Source of the DNA: Enterobacter cloacae complex sp. ECNIH7
GTDB lineage: Bacteria; Pseudomonadota; Gammaproteobacteria; Enterobacterales; Enterobacteriaceae
DNA length: 64,000 bases
Assembly: GCF_002208095.1 (NCBI RefSeq)
Contig: NZ_CP017990.1
Span: 310,001-374,000, forward strand
Reading direction: 5' to 3'
This document shows, piece after piece, positions 27,680 through 37,380 of the stretch. Made by a program: the position numbers and the translations under genes. Each line of letters starts with the position of its first letter. The stretch's first letter is position 1. The notes below the pieces were generated by a model that saw only the letters and a list, made by a program, of their open reading frames with translations, was not told where the DNA came from and ran no database searches.

Positions 27680-30100
27680 TCACTCGCCCTGCGTCGCGCT
27701 CTCAATCGTCAAACGCACATCCGAGGTGATCAGTTCTGCCAGCATCTGGTACACCTTCAGCGTCTCTTCCGGCTCGGCATCGCCCGTATCGCTGATGTAG
27801 CCTTCATCACGCAGAGTCAGAACCAGGGTGCTGAAGACCGCTTTGTCGAAGAACTCCGGGGCGTTAATGCCGTGCAGAACGGACAGGCGCTGTGCCAGCG
27901 TCCGGCTCTCTTTCTCCAGCGTACCGCGGTTGATAGACGGGTTCGCACTCAGCAGCCAGAACGTAATGGCGTAGCGCTGCAGCGTTTCGCGCGCGCCGGC
28001 CGCCAGCAGTTGCAGGGTACGGGAACGCGACGGATTGATGTGCAGCTCGTCGTTTGAGACGGCGATCAGCCCCTGACGACGCAGCTCTTCCGTCAGTTTG
28101 TCCAGTTCGCCCGCCAGCTCATCCTTGCTCCAGCGCAGGAACAGCTCCGCTTTCAGCATCGGATAGAGCGTCTCAACGTGACGCAATAGCTCCTGACGCG
28201 AAATACTGCGGTGCTGGGTGATGATAGCCGCCATGAGCGACGGCAGCATCAGCATATGGGTGATGTTGTTGCGGTAGTAGGTCATCAGCACTGCCTGCTC
28301 GCGCGGCAGAATGATGATGTCGCCGATCGTGTCCTTTTCGACTTCAAACTTGTTCATCTGCAACGCGTGATCGATAAGCTCACTGGCGGTAGCAGAAGGC
28401 ACGGTTGAATCAACGGAATACGGCACGTTGCGCATCATGTCCAGATAGCAATCCAGCTGCTCTGTGAGCTGCTCGCGGGTCAGCGAGCGCTGACGCGAAG
28501 CCAGAAGCGCTGTACAGCACAGGTTCATGGCGTTAGCTGCACCGGCGTTATTAATGCGCACCATCAGCTCGGACGCGATGCCGTTAACCGTTGGCGTCAG
28601 CCAGGCCGGACGAATCGCTTCGATTGGATCGATGGATTCACGCCACTCGGGAACGTGATGGTTCAGATACGTCATCAGCGGCATCGGCTCGCCGAAGTTC
28701 ACGTAGCCCTGACCGAGATTACGTAGCTTGCTCAAGCCGCGCAGCATCTGCGGCAGGCTTTCTTTCTCTTTGGTCGCACCGCGCAGCTCTTTCGCGTACG
28801 TGCCCACTTCCATTACGTGCTCATAGCCAATGTAGATTGGCACCAGCGTGATTGGACGGTTTCCTCCGCGCAGCATCGCCTGAATGGTCATCGACAGCGT
28901 GCCGGTCTTCGGATCGAGCAGACGTCCGGTACGGGAACGACCGCCCTCCACGAAGTACTCCACGGAATAGCCGCGGCTGAACAGCTCGCCCAGATATTCG
29001 CGGAACACGGTGGAGTAGAGCTTGTTGCCCTTGAAGGTACGACGGATAAAGAACGCGCCCAGGCGGCGGAAAATCGGACCTGCTGGCCAGAAATTCAGGT
29101 TGATACCGGCAGCAATATGCGGCGGTACCAGCCCCTGGTGATAGAGCACGTAGGAAAGAAGCAGGTAGTCCATGTGGCTGCGGTGGCAGGGAACATAGAC
29201 AATCTCATGGCCATCATGCGCCAGCTGGCGTACGCGCTCGGCGTTATGAACGTTGATGCCCTGATACAGGCGGTTCCAGGTAAAGCCGAGAATACGATCG
29301 GACAGGCGAATCATCTCGTAAGAGAAGTTCGCTGCAATCTCTTCCATCAGCGCAATGGCGTTCTGCTGGGCTTTCTCATGCGATATTTTCTTGCTGCGCG
29401 CTTCGTCTTCAACGGCGCGAGCAATCGCTTTGGAGGCCAGCAGCTTGTTGAACAGATCCTGACGCGCCGGGAGACGCGGCCCTACGGCAGCCAGGCGCTG
29501 ACGAGCGAAGTGCATACGCGCCACGCGCGCCAGTTTTTGCGCGATGATCTTGTCGGTACCGTGCTCGTCCGCCATTCGACGCAGCGAAACGGAAGGGGAG
29601 AAACGCACAAAGCTGTCGCGTCCCAGCCAGGAGACCGCGAAGAACTTCTGGATGCCGTTAAGCATGCGCAGCGGCGGATTCTCTTCACCTTTTTCACGGC
29701 CCGGACGACGACCAAACATCACCGATACCGGCACCATCTGCACATCCAGATCGGGGTTGCTCCGGTGCAGGTCGAGATAGTCGTGGAACAGCTTGATGGA
29801 CTCTTCTTTTGGCGTGTAGTAGGTAAACACGCGCGGTCCACCGTGAATGAACACGTAGCGCGGCAGTAAAGTGCCGTCAACTTCAAGCGGTTCAAGCGGG
29901 TCAGGTAAGTCATGCGCCAGACACTGGGCGCGAAGCGTCAGTAAGTCTGCCTTCGAGTTATAAGGCAAAACGTACATAATAGGACGCGAGGTATCGAGCC
30001 CCAATTCCAGCGCGGGTTCTGCTGGGATAGACTTGCTTTTTACCAGGATGCTTAATGGTAAATTAAGTAATTTGTAGTAAATTCGTGGCCAGCCGGACAT
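27680..30100 (-). CDS. plsB: glycerol-3-phosphate acyltransferase PlsB
   Basis: Inner-membrane enzyme that acylates position 1 of sn-glycerol-3-phosphate, the first step of phospholipid synthesis. The acyltransferase blocks are visible: [11 protein letters not shown] (HX4D, His near 307), GAFFIRR, and [11 protein letters not shown] near 385. 806 aa, one short of E. coli. I start it at 30100 ([10 protein letters not shown]) as in E. coli; upstream codons to 30163 are not supported. Divergent from dgkA, as in E. coli. Confidence 0.95.
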   Translation of the reverse strand: MSGWPRIYYKLLNLPLSILVKSKSIPAEPALELGLDTSRPIMYVLPYNSKADLLTLRAQCLAHDLPDPLEPLEVDGTLLPRYVFIHGGPRVFTYYTPKEESIKLFHDYLDLHRSNPDLDVQMVPVSVMFGRRPGREKGEENPPLRMLNGIQKFFAVSWLGRDSFVRFSPSVSLRRMADEHGTDKIIAQKLARVARMHFARQRLAAVGPRLPARQDLFNKLLASKAIARAVEDEARSKKISHEKAQQNAIALMEEIAANFSYEMIRLSDRILGFTWNRLYQGINVHNAERVRQLAHDGHEIVYVPCHRSHMDYLLLSYVLYHQGLVPPHIAAGINLNFWPAGPIFRRLGAFFIRRTFKGNKLYSTVFREYLGELFSRGYSVEYFVEGGRSRTGRLLDPKTGTLSMTIQAMLRGGNRPITLVPIYIGYEHVMEVGTYAKELRGATKEKESLPQMLRGLSKLRNLGQGYVNFGEPMPLMTYLNHHVPEWRESIDPIEAIRPAWLTPTVNGIASELMVRINNAGAANAMNLCCTALLASRQRSLTREQLTEQLDCYLDMMRNVPYSVDSTVPSATASELIDHALQMNKFEVEKDTIGDIIILPREQAVLMTYYRNNITHMLMLPSLMAAIITQHRSISRQELLRHVETLYPMLKAELFLRWSKDELAGELDKLTEELRRQGLIAVSNDELHINPSRSRTLQLLAAGARETLQRYAITFWLLSANPSINRGTLEKESRTLAQRLSVLHGINAPEFFDKAVFSTLVLTLRDEGYISDTGDAEPEETLKVYQMLAELITSDVRLTIESATQGE

Positions 30101-30254
30101 AAACGATGTAAAGCCTCTGGTTAATAATGCAATTGCGGCGCAAGGATAACAGAAAGCGCGCAAAATTTCTGTTGTTACCCGTCATACTTCAGGCTGTAGC
30201 GAAACGCGCTACAGTTCCTGTTACTGACGCTTTTTTTCATAAAAGGTTCTTTTA

Positions 30255-30623
30255 ATGGCCAATAATACCACTGGGTTAACGCGTATCATCAAAGCCGCCG
30301 GCTATTCATGGAAAGGTTTCCGTGCCGCGTGGATCAACGAAGCTGCATTTCGCCAGGAGGGCGTCGCCGCAATCATCGCGGTGATCGTCGCCTGTTTCCT
30401 TGATGTTGATGCTATTACCCGCGTACTTCTTATCGGTTCCGTGCTTCTGGTGATGATAGTGGAAATTCTTAATAGCGCTATTGAGGCCGTTGTTGATCGC
30501 ATAGGTTCAGATTTCCACGAGCTTTCTGGCCGCGCAAAAGACATGGGCTCTGCTGCCGTGCTGCTGGCGATTATCACTGCCGTTATCACCTGGGTCACGC
30601 TGCTTTGGTCACATTTCCGATGA
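30255..30623 (+). CDS. dgkA: diacylglycerol kinase DgkA
   Basis: Small trimeric membrane kinase recycling diacylglycerol to phosphatidic acid. 122 aa as in E. coli, three membrane helices, with the family motif EILNSAIEAVVDRIG (about 70-84, with the metal and catalytic Glu) and SGRAKDMGSAAV. It is divergent from plsB; the space between has an 8-bp inverted repeat CTGTAGCG / CGCTACAG (30194-30214) of unknown role. Confidence 0.96.
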   Translation: MANNTTGLTRIIKAAGYSWKGFRAAWINEAAFRQEGVAAIIAVIVACFLDVDAITRVLLIGSVLLVMIVEILNSAIEAVVDRIGSDFHELSGRAKDMGSAAVLLAIITAVITWVTLLWSHFR

Positions 30624-30668
30624 GCCTCGAGGAATAATTAAGTCCCTGGTTTTTTGTGCAGTTTTTGG

Positions 30669-30723
30669 TTCCAAAATCGCCTTTGACTGTATATACTCAC
30701 AGCATAACTGTATATACACCCAG
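30669..30723 (+). promoter_or_regulatory. lexA promoter with two LexA (SOS) boxes
   Basis: -35 TTCCAA (30669-30674) and -10 TATACT (30692-30697) are 17 bp apart. SOS boxes CTGTATATACTCACAG (30687-30702) and CTGTATATACACCCAG (30708-30723) overlap the -10 and the transcript start, as in E. coli, giving autorepression and SOS induction of lexA-dinF. Confidence 0.92.
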
Positions 30724-30731
30724 GGGGCGGA

Positions 30732-31340
30732 ATGAAAGCGTTAACGACCAGGCAGCAAGAGGTGTTTGATCTCATCCGGGATCATATCGGCCAGACGGGT
30801 ATGCCACCCACGCGTGCGGAAATCGCGCAGCGTCTGGGCTTCCGTTCTCCGAATGCTGCTGAAGAACACCTGAAAGCGCTGGCGCGTAAAGGCGTGATTG
30901 AGATTGTTTCAGGCGCGTCACGCGGTATCCGCCTGCTGGTGGAAGAAGAGACGGGCATTCCGCTGATAGGCCGTGTTGCTGCCGGTGAGCCTTTACTGGC
31001 ACAGCAGCATATTGAAGGCCACTACCAGGTCGATCCTGGCATGTTCAAACCGAGCGCTGATTTCCTGCTGCGCGTCAGCGGTATGTCGATGAAAGACATC
31101 GGTATTCTTGACGGCGATCTGCTTGCAGTGCACAAAACGCAGGATGTGCGTAACGGCCAGGTGGTTGTCGCGCGCATTGATGATGAAGTCACCGTCAAGC
31201 GTCTGAAAAAACAGGGGAACACTGTTCAGCTACTGCCTGAAAACAACGAGTTCTCCCCGATTGTGGTCGATCTCCGCGAACACAACTTCTCTATCGAAGG
31301 ACTGGCGGTTGGGGTCATTCGCAACGGCGAATGGCTGTAA
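30732..31340 (+). CDS. lexA: SOS repressor LexA
   Basis: Represses the SOS regulon and self-cleaves when RecA is activated. 202 aa as in E. coli. Winged-helix DNA-binding domain (1-70, [21 protein letters not shown]), Ala84-Gly85 cleavage site in GRVAAGEP, catalytic Ser119 in SGMSMKDIG and Lys156 in VTVKRLKK. It is followed 63 bases later by dinF in the same operon. Confidence 0.97.
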   Translation: MKALTTRQQEVFDLIRDHIGQTGMPPTRAEIAQRLGFRSPNAAEEHLKALARKGVIEIVSGASRGIRLLVEEETGIPLIGRVAAGEPLLAQQHIEGHYQVDPGMFKPSADFLLRVSGMSMKDIGILDGDLLAVHKTQDVRNGQVVVARIDDEVTVKRLKKQGNTVQLLPENNEFSPIVVDLREHNFSIEGLAVGVIRNGEWL

Positions 31341-31403
31341 CCTCTTCCTGACAGGCTATGGCGCCGCTGTAGCCTGCTTCATTCTCGACTCCCGGTATTT
31401 TTC

Positions 31404-32741
31404 ATGTCACTGCTGACGGCATCCGATAAGGCATTGTGGCGTCTTGCTCTGCCGATGATTTTCTCCAATATTACCGTTCCCTTGCTGGGTCTGGTCGATA
31501 CTGCCGTTATTGGCCACCTTGATTCGCCTGTTTATCTTGGCGGCGTGGCGATTGGCGCGACGGCAACCAGCTTCCTGTTTATGCTGCTGCTCTTTTTGCG
31601 CATGAGCACCACCGGGCTCACGGCCCAGGCTTATGGTGCAAAAGATCCGCTGCGTCTGGCGCGCGCGCTGGTCCAGCCGCTGATCCTTGCGCTCGGTGCA
31701 GGGGCGTTAATCGTTTTATTTCGTACGCCCCTGATCGACCTTGCGCTCCATGTTGTCGGCGGCAGCGAGGCGGTACTGGCTCAGGCGCGACGTTTCCTTG
31801 AAATCCGCTGGCTCAGCGCGCCCGCCTCGCTGGCAAACCTGGTTCTGCTGGGGTGGCTCCTGGGCGTTCAGTACGCCCGTGCACCAGTGATTTTGCTGGT
31901 GGTAGGCAACCTTCTCAACATTGTGCTGGATGTCTGGCTGGTAATGGGCCTGCATATGAACGTGCGGGGTGCGGCGCTGGCGACGGCAATTGCCGAATAC
32001 GGAACCTTTATTATTGGCCTGTGGATGGTCTGGCGCGTGCTGGCGATGCGCGGCATCTCCCTGGCGCTGCTCAAAACCGCATGGCGCGGCAATATCCGTA
32101 GGCTGCTGGCGCTTAATCGTGACATCATGCTGCGCTCGCTGCTGCTTCAGCTCTGCTTCGGCGCGCTGACGGTTTTCGGGGCGCGACTGGGGCCAGAAAT
32201 CGTCGCGGTCAACGCGGTATTGATGACGCTACTGACCTTTACCGCCTACGCGCTGGACGGTTTTGCCTATGCGGTAGAAGCGTATTCCGGGCAGGCTTAC
32301 GGCGCGCGCGAAAGCGGGCAGCTGCGGGACGTCTGGCGGGCAGCCTGCCGCCAGTCGGGACTGGTGGCGCTGGCGTTCGGCCTGGTTTATGCCTGCCTTG
32401 GTGAGCAAATCGTCGCGTTGCTTACGTCTATCCCTGCGCTGCGCGAGCTGGCGAGTCACTATCTCATCTGGCAAGTCATCTTACCGGTGGTCGGCGTCTG
32501 GTGTTATCTGCTGGACGGCATGTTTATTGGTGCGACGCGCGGAGCGGAAATGCGCAACAGCATGGCAGTCGCGGCGGCAGGGTTTGGCCTGACGCTGCTG
32601 ACGCTTCCCTGGCTGGGTAATCACGGTTTGTGGCTGGCCCTGGCCGTTTTCCTCTCGCTGAGAGGGATATCGCTGGCTTTTATCTGGCATCGCCACTGGC
32701 AAAACGATACCTGGTTCCCTTCACGTCACGATATATCGTGA
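31404..32741 (+). CDS. dinF: MATE family efflux protein DinF
   Basis: SOS-inducible MATE transporter; in E. coli linked to oxidative-stress and bile-salt tolerance. 445 aa with 12 hydrophobic helices; starts LLTASDKALWRLALPMIF, matching E. coli DinF from its internal methionine, so this start lacks the 14-residue N-terminal extension annotated in K-12. Co-transcribed with lexA. Confidence 0.93.
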   Translation: MSLLTASDKALWRLALPMIFSNITVPLLGLVDTAVIGHLDSPVYLGGVAIGATATSFLFMLLLFLRMSTTGLTAQAYGAKDPLRLARALVQPLILALGAGALIVLFRTPLIDLALHVVGGSEAVLAQARRFLEIRWLSAPASLANLVLLGWLLGVQYARAPVILLVVGNLLNIVLDVWLVMGLHMNVRGAALATAIAEYGTFIIGLWMVWRVLAMRGISLALLKTAWRGNIRRLLALNRDIMLRSLLLQLCFGALTVFGARLGPEIVAVNAVLMTLLTFTAYALDGFAYAVEAYSGQAYGARESGQLRDVWRAACRQSGLVALAFGLVYACLGEQIVALLTSIPALRELASHYLIWQVILPVVGVWCYLLDGMFIGATRGAEMRNSMAVAAAGFGLTLLTLPWLGNHGLWLALAVFLSLRGISLAFIWHRHWQNDTWFPSRHDIS

Positions 32742-32861
32742 CGGTTAAAGATTCCGAATATGAAATCAACTGCCGAATCCTTAACTACAATAATTATCAC
32801 GTCCAGCAGAAAAGAACGTAACGGACGTTACGACCCGACGCTTAACTAAGAGGACACGATG

Positions 32862-33071
32862 ATGAATAAAGACGAAATCGGCGGCAACTGGAAGCAGTTC
32901 AAAGGTAAAGCGAAAGAACAGTGGGGTAAGCTGACTGATGACGATATGACCGTCATTGAAGGTAAACGCGATCAGCTTGTCGGTAAAATTCAGGAACGTT
33001 ACGGCTACGCGAAAGACCAGGCGGAAAAAGAAGTGGGCGACTGGGAAAAACGCAACGACTACCGCTGGTAA
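32862..33071 (+). CDS. yjbJ: CsbD-family stress protein YjbJ
   Basis: Small, highly charged CsbD-like protein, abundant in stationary phase in E. coli; molecular role unknown. 69 aa, starting MNKDEIGGNWKQFKGKAKEQWG and ending in WEKRNDYRW, nearly identical to E. coli. AAGAGGA lies 7 bases before the ATG at 32862; the codon before it is also ATG. Confidence 0.93.
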   Translation: MNKDEIGGNWKQFKGKAKEQWGKLTDDDMTVIEGKRDQLVGKIQERYGYAKDQAEKEVGDWEKRNDYRW

Positions 33072-33110
33072 CCGGGCTATACCCGCAAGTACAAGGAAGT
33101 ACACCCTGAG

Positions 33111-33136
33111 GGCGGCCATGAGCCGCCTGTTCTTTT
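33111..33136. terminator. hairpin between yjbJ and zur
   Basis: GGCGGC / GCCGCC with the loop CATGA, followed by TGTTCTTTT; it sits between two convergent genes. Confidence 0.65.
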
Positions 33137-33140
33137 GCCG

Positions 33141-33653
33141 TTAACGCGGTTTTTTCTTCACAAGAATAGAGTGGTCGTGCTGACACGCGTCCTGATGACG
33201 ACAGGCTTCCACTTCCACGCAGGCAGAGCACAGTCCGTGCGCTTCAATCACGTTATGACGCAGGGCAAAACCCATTTTTGCTGCCAGCGTATGCATAATA
33301 TCTTCCACACCTTCCGCAACCTCTTCTTTCACCACGCCGCAGCGGTCACAGATAAACATCGCCGATGTGTGGGTGGGCTGATCGAACAGATGGCACAACA
33401 CATAGCTGTTTGTGGACTCAACCTTATGCACGAACCCTTGTTCCAGCAGGAAATCCAGCGCGCGATACACGGTCGGTGGCTTCGCCTGCGGCTCGCTTTC
33501 GCGGAGCAGGTCGAGCAGATCGTAGGCGCTGATAGCACCCTGCTGCAGGCTCATCAGACGTAAGACTTCAAGGCGCTGCGGAGTCAGGCGCACATTGCGT
33601 TGCGCACATAGCTTTTCGGCCTGCGCTAACAGCTCTTTTGTGGACTTATCCAT
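33141..33653 (-). CDS. zur: zinc uptake regulator Zur
   Basis: Fur-family repressor of zinc import genes. 170 aa (171 in E. coli). Winged helix in residues 1-80, dimer domain with His/Cys ligands in YVLCHLFDQPTHTS, and the structural zinc site CDRCG (about 102-106) plus CSACVEVEAC. The residue after KEE is Val where E. coli has Cys113; this Cys is not among the zinc ligands I know. Basic C-terminus KKKPR. Confidence 0.95.
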   Translation of the reverse strand: MDKSTKELLAQAEKLCAQRNVRLTPQRLEVLRLMSLQQGAISAYDLLDLLRESEPQAKPPTVYRALDFLLEQGFVHKVESTNSYVLCHLFDQPTHTSAMFICDRCGVVKEEVAEGVEDIMHTLAAKMGFALRHNVIEAHGLCSACVEVEACRHQDACQHDHSILVKKKPR

Positions 33654-33767
33654 TTAGCACCCCGGATGTTATAGGACGGAAACCCCCACTTTATCATGTT
33701 CTGGTAAAAACGCCGAGATCCGCCAGTCTGTGCTATACCTGACCCATTACAAACCGGGAAATAAACA

Positions 33768-34256
33768 ATGAAAAAACCTGACTGTATTCGGCACTGGCGC
33801 GACGTTGAAGGCGCGGATGATTCGACCTACCCAGATAGCGATGAGCGTTTTTCTATCGGCGCCCCGTTGGCTCGCAAGCTTGGGCTCGGGCGCATTGGTA
33901 TCCATCATGAGCGTTTACCGCCCGGGCGCAGGACGTCCTATCCGCATGCGGAAAGCGATGAAGAAGAGTTCGTTTATGTGCTCGAAGGTCATCCAGAAGC
34001 GTGGATTAATGGCTATTTATGGAAACTTGAACCGGGCGACAGCGTGGGGTTTCCTGCCGGAACGGGTATTTGCCATACCTTTATCAACAACACGGACGAA
34101 GAGGTGCGGTTACTGGTCGTTGGCGAGGCGAATAAGAAGCACAACCGCATCTACTATCCGCTCAACCCCGTTTATGCCGCTACCCGTGAGGATCGCTGGG
34201 TAGACCACCCGCCCCAGTTTTTTGGACCGCATGATGGAAAACCTGGGAAAAAATAA
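33768..34256 (+). CDS. cupin-domain protein (accessory)
   Basis: Single-domain cupin, 162 aa, with motif 1 HAESDEEEFVYVLEGHPEAW (about 61-80; His and Glu metal-ligand positions) and motif 2 GDSVGFPAGTGICHTFIN (about 90-107). No DNA-binding domain or signal peptide. I recognise the fold but not the substrate; sugar or amine binding, isomerase or regulatory roles are all possible. It is divergent from zur and not present here in E. coli K-12. Confidence 0.75.
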   Translation: MKKPDCIRHWRDVEGADDSTYPDSDERFSIGAPLARKLGLGRIGIHHERLPPGRRTSYPHAESDEEEFVYVLEGHPEAWINGYLWKLEPGDSVGFPAGTGICHTFINNTDEEVRLLVVGEANKKHNRIYYPLNPVYAATREDRWVDHPPQFFGPHDGKPGKK

Positions 34257-34428
34257 TTTCCTCTTCTATAAATATTGAGGGCCGTCACAAAATACAACAG
34301 GCCGTAAGGAAGTTTTACTTAGGGATAGAAATAGCGGGTCTTTTACTACTTATTCACAGCAATAGTTCGTTCCTGTTTGGGTGATAACAGACAGGGGTTA
34401 TTTCATAACAGACTATAACGGGCATACT

Positions 34429-35739
34429 GTGAAAAAAAATTTTAAATTTTCGGTGGTTAGTATCGCTGTTTCCTTGTTTATGGCAAATCAGGCGGGAGCA
34501 GCCAATACCTGGACAGAATCACGTAGCGACGCAATGGGTGGCACTGGCGTTGCCTCCGGGAGCTATGGTAGCGGGGCGTTAATCAACCCCGCGTTGCTGG
34601 CAAAGGCAAAACCGGACGATGATGTGACGGTCATTTTGCCGTCCGTTGGCGTACAGGTGACGGATGAGGACAATCTGCAGGACGAGATTGATACCATCAA
34701 CGACAAAATTAATCATTATAAGGATGTGGTTGATAACCTTACGCCAATTCAGGTTATCACCAATCCGTTAGGCTCCATCAACCAGTTCCAGGGCGCGGCC
34801 AAAGATCTTGCCGATGAGCTTGACTACCTCAAGGGCAAAACCGCACGCGCGGCGGCAGGCGCTGGGCTTGCCGTGAGTATCCCTAACGATGTGCTTTCCG
34901 TGGCCTTTATGGCGAAAGGGTACGCCCATGGCAGGGTGAGTTCGTCTATCGATCAGCAGGATATTGATTATCTGCGCGGTATTCAACGAAGCAATCTGGT
35001 GGCTGCCGGTGTTGCCCTGGACGCTGCGCTGAACGGCACGGATCAGATCACTAAAAATCTCAACTCAACGGCGTCTGGCCGGGCAGCGATTGTGTCCGAC
35101 TATGGTGTTGCCGTTGCCCGTCAGTTTGACCTCGGCGGCGTCCCGGTTTCCGTGGGCGTGACGCCAAAACTGCAAAAAACCTGGGTCTATAACTACACCA
35201 CGTCAATCTACGATTACGACAGTAACAAGTGGAACGACAGCCGCTACCGCACGGACGACACGGGCTTTAACGTCGATGCCGGTATTGCGGCTGATTTCGG
35301 CGAACACTGGACCGTTGGCGTGAGCGGCCAAAACCTGATGTCGCGCGATATCGACACCAAAGATATCCGTATCCGCAACGGGCGCACGGGAGAAGTGGTG
35401 AGCTATAAAGACACCTACCAGATCCGTCCGCTGGTGACCGCCGGTGCCGCCTGGCACAACGACCTGGTGACGCTGACCGCCGATGGCGATCTGACGGAAA
35501 CCAAAGGCTTCAAGAGCGAAGATACGTCGCAGTACGTGGGGGTCGGTGCCGAGGTTACGCCGCTCAGCTGGCTGGCGGTGCGTGCGGGTTATCGCGCGGA
35601 CGTGAAGGGTAACGACAGCAATGTCTTTACCGGCGGTGTCGGTTTCGCGCCGTTCAGTACCGTTCATGTTGATCTGATGGGCCTGTACGGCGAGGACGAA
35701 ACCTGGGGTGCCGGGGCTCAGCTGAGCATGACGTTCTAA
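34429..35739 (+). CDS. TraF-like (TraF_2) outer-membrane barrel protein
   Basis: Exported protein of the family annotated as conjugal transfer protein TraF, which in chromosomes is usually not conjugation-linked. From GTG 34429 the 436 aa begin with a signal peptide (KKNFKFSVVSIAVSLFMANQAGA) and NTWTESRSDAMGGTGVASG, the signature seen in FadL/TraF-type barrels. A helical, possibly coiled-coil stretch (about 75-145) precedes about 250 residues of alternating beta-type sequence, ending in aromatic SMTF as outer-membrane barrels do. A GTG at 34381 in frame would bury the signal sequence. No transfer genes are nearby. Not in E. coli at this site; a substrate channel is the best guess. Confidence 0.72.
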   Translation: MKKNFKFSVVSIAVSLFMANQAGAANTWTESRSDAMGGTGVASGSYGSGALINPALLAKAKPDDDVTVILPSVGVQVTDEDNLQDEIDTINDKINHYKDVVDNLTPIQVITNPLGSINQFQGAAKDLADELDYLKGKTARAAAGAGLAVSIPNDVLSVAFMAKGYAHGRVSSSIDQQDIDYLRGIQRSNLVAAGVALDAALNGTDQITKNLNSTASGRAAIVSDYGVAVARQFDLGGVPVSVGVTPKLQKTWVYNYTTSIYDYDSNKWNDSRYRTDDTGFNVDAGIAADFGEHWTVGVSGQNLMSRDIDTKDIRIRNGRTGEVVSYKDTYQIRPLVTAGAAWHNDLVTLTADGDLTETKGFKSEDTSQYVGVGAEVTPLSWLAVRAGYRADVKGNDSNVFTGGVGFAPFSTVHVDLMGLYGEDETWGAGAQLSMTF

Positions 35740-35821
35740 AGTCCACCGGAGGCGCTGCGCCTCCGGCTTTTCTTTGTGCTATAGTAGCGCCCCTTTTCCA
35801 CCAGATGCTTAAAACTTCGCC

Positions 35822-36817
35822 ATGTCGTCAGAATTACAGACCGCTTTCCCTGCACACCGTTTCTCCATTGCGCCGATGCTCGACTGGACGGACAGACACT
35901 GCCGCTATTTCCTGCGCCAGCTCTCCCGCCATACGCTGCTGTACACCGAAATGGTGACCACGGGCGCAATCATTCACGGGAAGGGCGACTATCTGGCCTA
36001 TAGCGAAGAAGAGCATCCGGTTGCCCTGCAGCTGGGCGGCAGCGATCCGGCCGCGCTGGCGCAGTGCGCGAAGCTGGCGGAAGAACGCGGCTACGACGAG
36101 ATCAACCTGAACGTTGGCTGCCCGTCCGATCGCGTGCAGAACGGCATGTTTGGCGCCTGTCTGATGGGGAATGCACAGCTGGTAGCGGACTGTATCAAGG
36201 CGATGCGCGATGTGGTCTCTATTCCGGTCACGGTCAAAACCCGTATCGGCATTGACGATCAGGACAGCTACGAATTCCTGTGCGACTTCATCAACATGGT
36301 ATCCGGGAAAGGCGAGTGCGAGATGTTCATCATTCACGCGCGAAAAGCCTGGCTCTCCGGCCTCAGCCCGAAAGAGAACCGTGAGATCCCGCCGCTGGAC
36401 TATCCGCGCGTGTATCAACTGAAGCGTGACTTCCCGCACCTGACGATGTCCATCAACGGTGGCATCAAGTCGCTGGAAGAGGCCAAAGCGCATCTGGCGC
36501 ATATGGATGGCGTGATGGTCGGGCGCGAGGCGTATCAGAACCCGGGCATTCTGGCGACGGTCGATCGCGAAATCTTTGGTATCGAAGGCGCGGACACCGA
36601 TCCGGTTGCGGTCGTGCGTGCGATGTACCCTTACATTGAGCGCGAGTTGAGCAATGGTACCTATCTCGGCCATATCACCCGCCATATGCTTGGTCTGTTC
36701 CAGGGGATTCCGGGCGCGCGCCAGTGGCGCCGCTACCTGAGCGAGAATGCGCATAAAGCCGGTGCCGATATTGAGGTGCTGGAACATGCGCTGCGACTGG
36801 TGGCGGACAAGCGATAA
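35822..36817 (+). CDS. dusA: tRNA-dihydrouridine(20/20a) synthase DusA
   Basis: FMN-dependent reductase making dihydrouridine at positions 20 and 20a of tRNA. 331 aa; TIM-barrel with [15 protein letters not shown] at the N-terminus, the catalytic Cys in [23 protein letters not shown] ligands K and H in TVKTRIG and [12 protein letters not shown], and INGGIKS / [11 protein letters not shown] terminator hairpin follows. Confidence 0.95.
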   Translation: MSSELQTAFPAHRFSIAPMLDWTDRHCRYFLRQLSRHTLLYTEMVTTGAIIHGKGDYLAYSEEEHPVALQLGGSDPAALAQCAKLAEERGYDEINLNVGCPSDRVQNGMFGACLMGNAQLVADCIKAMRDVVSIPVTVKTRIGIDDQDSYEFLCDFINMVSGKGECEMFIIHARKAWLSGLSPKENREIPPLDYPRVYQLKRDFPHLTMSINGGIKSLEEAKAHLAHMDGVMVGREAYQNPGILATVDREIFGIEGADTDPVAVVRAMYPYIERELSNGTYLGHITRHMLGLFQGIPGARQWRRYLSENAHKAGADIEVLEHALRLVADKR

Positions 36818-36846
36818 CTTTCGCTAAAAGTTCGTCAAATTCACCA

Positions 36847-36876
36847 CGCCCTGCGAACGTTCGCGGGGCGTTTTGC
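36847..36876 (+). terminator. terminator of dusA
   Basis: CGCCCTGCGAA / TTCGCGGGGCG stem (one G-T pair) followed by TTTTGCTTT. Confidence 0.75.
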
Positions 36877-36898
36877 TTTAATAACAACAGTTTAATAC

Positions 36899-36914
36899 TG
36901 GCATGATTCTTGTA
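36899..36914 (+). promoter_or_regulatory. sigma-54 promoter of pspG
   Basis: TGGCATGATTCTTGTA matches TGGCACG-N4-TTGCW in the -24 GG and the -12 TTG, 40 bases before pspG. E. coli pspG is sigma-54/PspF dependent, so membrane stress should induce it. Confidence 0.75.
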
Positions 36915-36953
36915 ATGCTGACTGCATTACTCAGGAACTCGTGGGAGAGCACC

Positions 36954-37196
36954 ATGCTGGAACTACTTTTTGTGATTGGCTTTTTTGTCATGCTGTTAGC
37001 GACAGGCGTTTCGCTGCTCGGCATTCTGGCGGCTATCGTGGTGGCGACGGTGGTCATGTTTATTGGCGGACTGTTTGCGCTGACGATCAAACTGTTGCCG
37101 TGGCTACTGCTGGCCATTGCGGTCGTGTGGGTGATTCGGGCGATTAAAGCGCCAAAAGTGCCCAGTTATCAGCGCAATAACCGCTTCCGTTACTAA
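36954..37196 (+). CDS. pspG: phage shock protein G
   Basis: Small inner-membrane effector of the phage-shock response. 80 aa as in E. coli: two hydrophobic helices (about 3-27 and 30-62) and a basic tail ending RNNRFRY. ATG at 36954; an upstream in-frame ATG at 36903 lies inside the promoter. Confidence 0.92.
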   Translation: MLELLFVIGFFVMLLATGVSLLGILAAIVVATVVMFIGGLFALTIKLLPWLLLAIAVVWVIRAIKAPKVPSYQRNNRFRY

Positions 37197-37333
37197 GGTA
37201 TTGAGGGGTTCGTCACATACTTGTAACTTTTCCGGCGGCATGGCTTAGAACAGAATAGGATTTAGTTATCGAATCTGTCACTATGACTGCCGTTAAAGAA
37301 TTCATCGAGCTGTACCCTACATACAGCCGAACT

Positions 37334-37364
37334 AAAAAAAGAAAGGGCTTCCCACGGGAAGCCC
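37334..37364 (-). terminator. terminator of qor
   Basis: On the minus strand GGGCTTCCC / GGGAAGCCC with a 2-base spacer is followed by TTTCTTTTTTT. It is also T-flanked on the plus strand, so it works for the convergent pspG side too. Confidence 0.85.
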
Positions 37365-37380
37365 AATTTCTTTTTGGGGC

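Noticed and set aside
34429..35739. Conjugation or type IV secretion locus
   Set aside because: The TraF-like name is a family label; no other transfer gene, relaxase or origin of transfer is nearby.
37283..37380. Start of a small plus-strand gene (MTAVKEFIELYPTY...) before the qor terminator
   Set aside because: The first 20 codons look gene-like, but there is no ribosome site and the frame runs into the qor terminator and antisense to qor. I could not assign it.
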